From an uncultured Streptococcus sp. (GTDB lineage Bacteria; Bacillota; Bacilli; Lactobacillales; Streptococcaceae): a stretch of DNA of 13,707 nucleotides. Below are positions 13,120 to 13,707 of the stretch, piece by piece. How positions within the stretch are numbered: the first letter of the stretch is position 1; every line of letters begins with the position of its first letter. The stretch lies in NCBI RefSeq assembly GCF_938020365.1, contig NZ_CALIIB010000117.1, positions 1 through 13,707 on the forward strand, given 5' to 3'. Below the pieces are notes generated by a model. It was not told the DNA's origin. It saw only the letters and a program-made list of their open reading frames with translations, and searched no databases. The translations under genes and the position numbers were made by a program.

Positions 13120-13587
13120 ATGTCAGACAATAAAGAGAGAAGGAAAGCAGGTTTCTCTTGGCAAAGCGGATTATTGATTGTATTTTATCTGGTCATCCTT
13201 GGCCTACCCTTTTTAAACGATAGATCACATCCAATTTATATTTTTCAAAACGAGGATTCTATCTTTTGGGGCAAAGATTTTAGAAATCTGATTAATTCTT
13301 ATTTTTTAACTTGTTTTACCTTATTTTCCATTTTGCCTGCTCTAGCTCTTTTATTCAAATTCATTTTGAAAAAGAGAGGCTATCCTTTTATAGCAAGCCT
13401 ACAATCCTTCCTAGTGTTCATAGCTAGTTTTATCTTCATGATGTATGCCCTGTTTTCCATCACTATTCAAAGGGATATTTATAGGCTAGATTGGGGCGTT
13501 TACTCTTGTCAAATCATTCTTCTAATTTATATTTTTAATGATTTGCGCTTTCTGAGAGCTAGAATTAAAAGTAAAACAGTGAATTAG
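13120..13587 (+). CDS. Unknown four-helix membrane protein (155 aa)
   Basis: I do not recognise this gene. The ATG lies 2 bp after the upstream stop with AAGGGAG about 6 nt before it. Four hydrophobic helices are seen at about 16-32, 60-82, 92-116 and 124-141, separated by a polar loop (33-58) likely outside the cell and ending in a basic, cytosolic tail (RFLRARIKSK). The residues before helix 1 (GFSWQ) match those before the helix of the 323-residue protein (NFSWQ), which may be chance. It could be the membrane platform for the single-anchor proteins encoded beside it; that is inference from context only. Confidence 0.82.
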   Translation: MSDNKERRKAGFSWQSGLLIVFYLVILGLPFLNDRSHPIYIFQNEDSIFWGKDFRNLINSYFLTCFTLFSILPALALLFKFILKKRGYPFIASLQSFLVFIASFIFMMYALFSITIQRDIYRLDWGVYSCQIILLIYIFNDLRFLRARIKSKTVN

Positions 13588-13590
13588 ATA

Positions 13591-13707
13591 ACAAGAGAGT
13601 GGGACAGAAGTCGGTAATTCGTTAGAATTCGATTTCGTCGTCCCACCTCCGAACAGTTGAGTAGGGCTGTAAAAGCTGATGAAATCAGCGTAGTAGAGTC
13701 CACTCAA
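13591..13707. repeat. Hairpin-rich intergenic repeat (continues past the window)
   Basis: Starts three bases after the last stop codon. It holds three nested or consecutive hairpins: outer GTGGGAC (13599-13605) with GTCCCAC (13640-13646), enclosing AATTC-GTTA-GAATT; then GCTGAT-GAA-ATCAGC within an outer stem TTGAGT/ACTCAA that reaches the right edge. The text strongly resembles a dispersed intergenic element I recall from sanguinis/mitis-group streptococci, but copies elsewhere could not be checked. It encodes no believable protein. Confidence 0.7.

Noticed and set aside
13522..13707. Minus-strand open frame over the right edge
   Set aside because: It is a translation of the hairpin repeat and the antisense of the 155-residue gene; composition is unlike a protein and no ribosome binding site is seen.
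1..13707. CRISPR arrays, insertion sequences, prophage or integrase genes
   Set aside because: No regularly spaced repeats, transposase, integrase or phage genes were seen; the only repeat-like element is the one at the right edge.

Overview
The window looks like chromosome of a Streptococcus, most likely a mitis/sanguinis-group oral species. The evidence is the housekeeping order ybeY-dgkA-era followed by a Nudix gene and the start of mutM, a DgkA sequence with the typical streptococcal motifs, GGAGG-type ribosome binding sites, extended -10 (TGnTATAAT-like) promoters, and a hairpin-rich intergenic repeat of streptococcal type at the right edge. Species assignment is inference; no database was searched.

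Region 1 (1-3293, all minus strand). This is a housekeeping block: ybeY, dgkA, era, a Nudix hydrolase and the first 17 codons of mutM, tightly packed and probably one transcript from an extended -10 promoter near 2440. Upstream of it lie a tRNA-Thr(GGT) gene with its own near-consensus promoter and a terminator, then a RimJ/RimL-type GNAT acetyltransferase gene with its own promoter. Region 2 (3305-4586, plus strand) is a single alanine dehydrogenase gene (ald) with a sigma-A type promoter, a leader of about 75 nt and a strong terminator hairpin.

Region 3 (4717-8414, minus strand) is a compact operon: a small membrane-anchored protein of unknown function, an XRE/Cro-type regulator, a decayed small membrane gene, a DUF3169-type membrane protein, an ABC ATPase, an ABC-2 type permease and a DUF3267-type membrane zinc metalloprotease. 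A 10-bp-arm inverted repeat overlaps the -35 of the operon promoter and is the natural candidate operator for the XRE protein. The whole looks like a self-regulated ABC export or stress unit.

Region 4 (8519-13587) is a divergent cassette of five genes I do not recognise. Two on the minus strand (541 and 337 residues) are directly abutted, and the second uses a GTG start. Three on the plus strand (323, 269 and 155 residues) overlap or nearly touch, and the middle one uses a TTG start. Four encode proteins with one N-terminal membrane anchor and a large predicted extracytoplasmic part; the fifth has about four membrane helices. The two arms share a 116-bp promoter region, and the left arm ends in a strong terminator. 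This is the best candidate for an undescribed system in the window: an envelope-associated complex of unknown role. The window closes inside a dispersed repeat (13591 onward).
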